A stretch of DNA of 6,502 nt from positions 1 through 6,502 of the forward strand of contig JBFLYA010000212.1 of NCBI GenBank assembly GCA_040757115.1. The letters run 5' to 3'. The DNA comes from a bacterium. Lineage in GTDB: Bacteria; UBA9089; CG2-30-40-21; SBAY01. The position numbers were made by a program, and so were the translations under genes. The notes below the pieces were generated by a model. It saw nothing but the letters and a program-made list of their open reading frames with translations. It had not been told where the DNA came from and did no database searches. Shown here piece after piece: positions 4,637 to 6,502 of the stretch (its first letter is position 1; the number at the start of each line of letters is the position of its first letter).

Positions 4637-4642
4637 TTAGAC
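4512..4642 (+). other. attC3 integron recombination site (131 bp)
   Basis: R'' is TTCTAAC (4512-4518) and R' is GTTAGAC (4636-4642). The inner arms GCTGCACCTGACTGCGGGG and CCCCGCAGCAGGTGAGC pair perfectly apart from one extrahelical G and one extrahelical A. By my hand alignment it is roughly 80% identical to attC1, including the central structure. Several differences are paired changes that keep the stem (for example GTT/AAC to GCT/AGC). It closes the gene-poor cassette, with cleavage between 4636 and 4637. Confidence 0.92.
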
Positions 4643-4654
4643 TAAAAGAGATTA

Positions 4655-4714
4655 AACCACGAAGGACACGAAATAAAATTTGATGAAATATCTAATAAAG
4701 TTAGCAAATATTAA
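4655..4714 (+). pseudogene. GxxExxxY-family remnant (N-terminal stub)
   Basis: The plus strand encodes NHEGHEIKFDEISNKV, SKY and then a stop. This is the same N-terminal block as the fragment at 1066-1172 (HEVKFDELSNRV). There is no ATG in frame, an upstream stop lies at 4643-4645, and the conserved IGCAIEVH continuation is lost. The stub begins 19 bp after the attC3 cleavage point, so this cassette may once have begun with a GxxExxxY gene. Confidence 0.6.
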
Positions 4715-4921
4715 ATATGCTATTATATAATCATAAGGGATTAGGAATTAAATCCCCCTTTCAATTGTAGATAGGAATCAAAAAAAAGAGATATCGCTAT
4801 ATCTTATTGAAAATCAGATGGTTGTGCTAAATTTTTGCCTTTAAATAGAGGGGAAGTTCCGTTAAAAAGTGGGGGTGAAAGAAAGGTTCGAGGTGTGTGA
4901 AGGCTAATAAACCTGTGCTGG

Positions 4922-4940
4922 TCCTGAACTTGATTCAGGA
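4922..4940. repeat. Palindrome TCCTGAA-CTTGA-TTCAGGA
   Basis: Seven-base perfect arms (4922-4928 and 4934-4940) flank a 5-base loop. The words resemble a 'CTGAACTTGATTCAGGA' palindrome that is dispersed in many bacterial genomes (from memory). No T-run follows, so a terminator role is unlikely. Confidence 0.5.
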
Positions 4941-5194
4941 TAGGTTAGGAATCAACCCTCAATTTTATCCGAAAGCGTTGTTTTTATAGATAGCAGGTGA
5001 GATTTAGCGTGCTTTTTTTGTGCCTGATTAGAAAGTCTGATGGGCTAAGTTTATCCTTATTCACCATCCCATAAAAAGGTGCGAAATAGAAGAAATTTAT
5101 CGAATAATTACAAAAATATTATTCGTTTATATATCGGTGGAAGTGAGTTGATTTTTAAAGAATCAAATAATCTTTGAGAAAGGAGGACAAAGAG

Positions 5195-6016
5195 ATGTTA
5201 TTTTTATCAAGGAAGACAAATAGGTTATTGGTGATAAGCGTGTTGGCTGTAGTGTTTTTAAGTTGTGGTTTGATGAGGGAAACGGCTGCCTATACTTTAT
5301 TTAGTGACGATTTCGAATCAGGCTTGGATTTAGCAACAAAATGGAAAACAGAAACCATTGCAGGTGCGACTTGGGTATTAGCAGGAGATGCGAGCAATAA
5401 ATTTATTACCGCTCAACCACACATGGGAGCTGGGGATCGACATCTGGACATCGTTACCCAAAAAAACGATTTTTCAGACTTCACCTTCAACTGGAGTATG
5501 CAATTTAAGAACCAGGGTTGGCATGTAGACATCCGGCACGTATGCTTTCGCTGTGGCGATCTTTCTCCTATAGAGGCTCATTCCGGCTATTATCTTATCA
5601 TTCAAGCCCAGAATGTTTTTACTAATCATTCTCACATCAGACTTATGAATTACCGACAAACAGGTCCCAATTACAATTTAGTCAGTATGGATCTTGGGCC
5701 AAATTATTTTGAGCTCTCAAAGTGGTATAACTTTGAGTTGGAAGCAATAGGGAATAGTTTCAATCTAAAAACATGGGAGCAAGGGAGTCCCTATCCGAAT
5801 AATTGGCTATTCACGGCTGTGGATACAAGCAGTACCCCATTTAATAGTGGTAGAATTGGATTTGGCGATTATTGGGGAGGAATTACCTATGTAGACAATG
5901 TAAGAGTAGATTCTCCGATTCCTGAGCCAGCAACGGTATTACTATTCACTTGTGCAATAGTAGGTTTGGGAGTTTGGAGAAGAAAAATTCGTGTCGAACC
6001 CAAGTTCATGATCTAA
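5195..6016 (+). CDS. PEP-CTERM sorted exported protein
   Basis: The start chosen is the ATG at 5195, because AGGAGG (5181-5186) lies 8 bases upstream; a TTG at 5174 would place the ribosome site inside the gene. The 273-residue product begins with a signal peptide (SRKTNR, a hydrophobic core at 11-26, probable cleavage near ETAA-Y33). Residues 34-238 look like a beta-sandwich domain of the concanavalin/LamG kind: LFSDDFESGLD at the front, GRIGFG and VDNVRVD at the back. No catalytic motif is recognised. The C-terminus is a textbook PEP-CTERM tail: PIPEPATVLL (PEP at 243-245), a membrane helix 247-260 and WRRK. Exosortase systems cleave such tails and export the protein to the cell surface or matrix. 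No exosortase gene is in the window. The gene sits inside an integron cassette (4637-6401). Confidence 0.9.
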   Translation: MLFLSRKTNRLLVISVLAVVFLSCGLMRETAAYTLFSDDFESGLDLATKWKTETIAGATWVLAGDASNKFITAQPHMGAGDRHLDIVTQKNDFSDFTFNWSMQFKNQGWHVDIRHVCFRCGDLSPIEAHSGYYLIIQAQNVFTNHSHIRLMNYRQTGPNYNLVSMDLGPNYFELSKWYNFELEAIGNSFNLKTWEQGSPYPNNWLFTAVDTSSTPFNSGRIGFGDYWGGITYVDNVRVDSPIPEPATVLLFTCAIVGLGVWRRKIRVEPKFMI

Positions 6017-6083
6017 AAAATAAGTTGTGTGTTATCAATAAGTTACAGATTAGGGGGAGATGAGGGTCAACCTTGAGTGAGTG

Positions 6084-6112
6084 TTGACAAGAGGTATAGA
6101 TTTAGGTATGAG
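6084..6112 (+). promoter_or_regulatory. Possible promoter after the PEP-CTERM gene
   Basis: A perfect TTGACA (6084-6089) is followed at 17 bp by TATGAG (6107-6112, four of six). It would read through attC4 into the DUF4160 gene. One good box in AT-rich DNA can arise by chance. Confidence 0.3.
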
Positions 6113-6187
6113 TTATTTCTTTGGATAACAAGGAGTTAGAGACACAAGATAAAGAAGCAACTTTGAGGTCAATTAAAAAAAATTAAA

Positions 6188-6406
6188 GGAGATATGAGGG
6201 TCAGACCGTGAATGTGGAATGCACAATAATTCGGTGAGGCAGAGGAAAAGGAAAAGACAGCGAATCAAAGCTTTTGTCTAACCCTGCGTTGCAGTTGACG
6301 GCGGGGGACTGTGCCGTGGTCAGAGTTTTGTGGTCTCTCAAAGTTTTATCTTGCTATTAAACTTTTGTGGTAATTCTCCCCGCCGCACCTGAACTTTATC
6401 GTTAGG
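6188..6406 (+). repeat. 219-bp direct repeat, copy 2 (includes attC4)
   Basis: This is the gap-free partner of 2932-3150 with four mismatches (6196, 6268, 6358, 6375). Here the repeat lies about 170 bp beyond the PEP-CTERM stop and is not part of a gene, whereas in copy 1 it is translated as the FN3 tail. That supports the view that the repeat is a cassette 3' end and not coding DNA. Confidence 0.95.
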
Positions 6407-6407
6407 T
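6276..6407 (+). other. attC4 integron recombination site (132 bp)
   Basis: R'' is GTCTAAC (6276-6282) and R' is GTTAGGT (6401-6407). It is identical to attC1 except for two central bases and the last R' base (T for C). The inner arms carry the same extrahelical G and A. It closes the PEP-CTERM cassette, with cleavage between 6401 and 6402. Confidence 0.9.
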
Positions 6408-6443
6408 GTATAACTGACATACGAGGAGAGGGTAAATTATACA

Positions 6444-6502
6444 ATGCCAACAATTAAAAATATCCCAGGTCCTTATCGGTTTTTCTTTTATAGCTTCGAT
6501 TG
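6444..6502 (+). CDS. DUF4160 family protein, 5' end only (cut by window edge)
   Basis: Only 19 complete codons are present: MPTIKNIPGPYRFFFYSFD. This is the typical N-terminus of DUF4160 proteins, which usually continue with an E/N-PPHIHV motif and run to about 80-100 residues. They often pair with a DUF2442 protein in putative toxin-antitoxin modules, a frequent integron cargo. GGAGAGGG (6425-6432) lies 11 bases before the ATG. The start is 42 bp after the attC4 cleavage point, so this is the first gene of the next cassette. The rest of the gene and any partner lie outside the window. Confidence 0.75.
   Translation, partial: MPTIKNIPGPYRFFFYSFD

Larger units (their letters stand above)
4643..5194 (+). 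other. Long non-coding leader of cassette IV
   Basis: No supported intact gene lies between attC3 and the PEP-CTERM start. The stretch begins with a GxxExxxY remnant (4655-4714). It also holds a palindrome TCCTGAA-CTTGA-TTCAGGA (4922-4940) and a perfect 8-bp inverted repeat CGAATAAT/ATTATTCG (5101-5108 and 5118-5125) about 70 bp before the start, which could be an operator. I find no convincing -35/-10 pair, riboswitch or tRNA. Over 450 bp of leader is long for an integron cassette. Confidence 0.5.

Noticed and set aside
5174-5194. TTG start for the PEP-CTERM protein
   Set aside because: It would put the strong AGGAGG inside the coding region; the ATG at 5195 has ideal spacing to it.
5195-5275. 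Lipobox (FLSC) in the PEP-CTERM signal peptide
   Set aside because: Phe at -3 and Leu at -2 fit the lipobox poorly, and a C-terminal PEP-CTERM anchor is already present. Ordinary signal peptidase cleavage near ETAA is more likely.
5474-5659. Minus-strand 61-codon frame inside the PEP-CTERM gene
   Set aside because: It is a shadow frame with no start signal.

Overview
The window is AT-rich DNA, with GC-richer islands, from what is probably an uncultivated Gram-negative bacterium. The Gram-negative reading rests on a PEP-CTERM sorting tail and a lipoprotein signal. Mobile gene fragments and short repeats are abundant. I cannot name the phylum from sequence alone. Real genes on the left (1-1820) lie on the minus strand and those on the right (2309-6502) on the plus strand; about 490 bp of gene-free, repeat-rich DNA separates them.

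Left part: a RelE/ParE-type toxin (204-473) and its small partner (477-680) form a toxin-antitoxin pair. It lies downstream of a broken DUF1257 (Ycf35-like) gene (685-1217). That gene is split by a 222-bp segment (951-1172) with 13-bp perfect terminal inverted repeats, which carries a heptamer-built hairpin and the N-terminal piece of a GxxExxxY-family gene. A stand-alone MNT-type nucleotidyltransferase (1431-1721) follows, with a possible stub of its HEPN-like partner. Between 951 and 2292 there are several inverted arrays of degenerate 7-base words.

Right part: this is an integron cassette array without a visible integrase (a CALIN, or the interior of a sedentary chromosomal integron). Four attC sites lie in the same orientation: attC1 3020-3151, attC2 4226-4285, attC3 4512-4642 and attC4 6276-6407. 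attC1, 3 and 4 are one long (131-132 bp) family with compensatory stem changes. attC2 is a compact 60-bp site of another type. The cassettes carry: a truncated secreted fibronectin-III protein whose stop codon lies in the attC1 R'' box; a YtkA/FixH-like lipoprotein plus a cysteine-rich DUF3795 protein; a 357-bp cassette with no convincing gene; a 1765-bp cassette with a GxxExxxY remnant, a long leader and a PEP-CTERM surface/exported protein; and the start of a DUF4160 protein cut by the window end.

The array gives no evidence of a single pathway. It looks like a reservoir of envelope-associated and toxin-antitoxin-like accessory genes. A 219-bp segment (2932-3150) that includes 88 bp upstream of attC1 recurs at 6188-6406 with four mismatches, so this cassette 3' end has been copied recently. 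A good sigma70-like promoter and a large 5'-UTR hairpin precede the FN3 gene at the left edge of the array.
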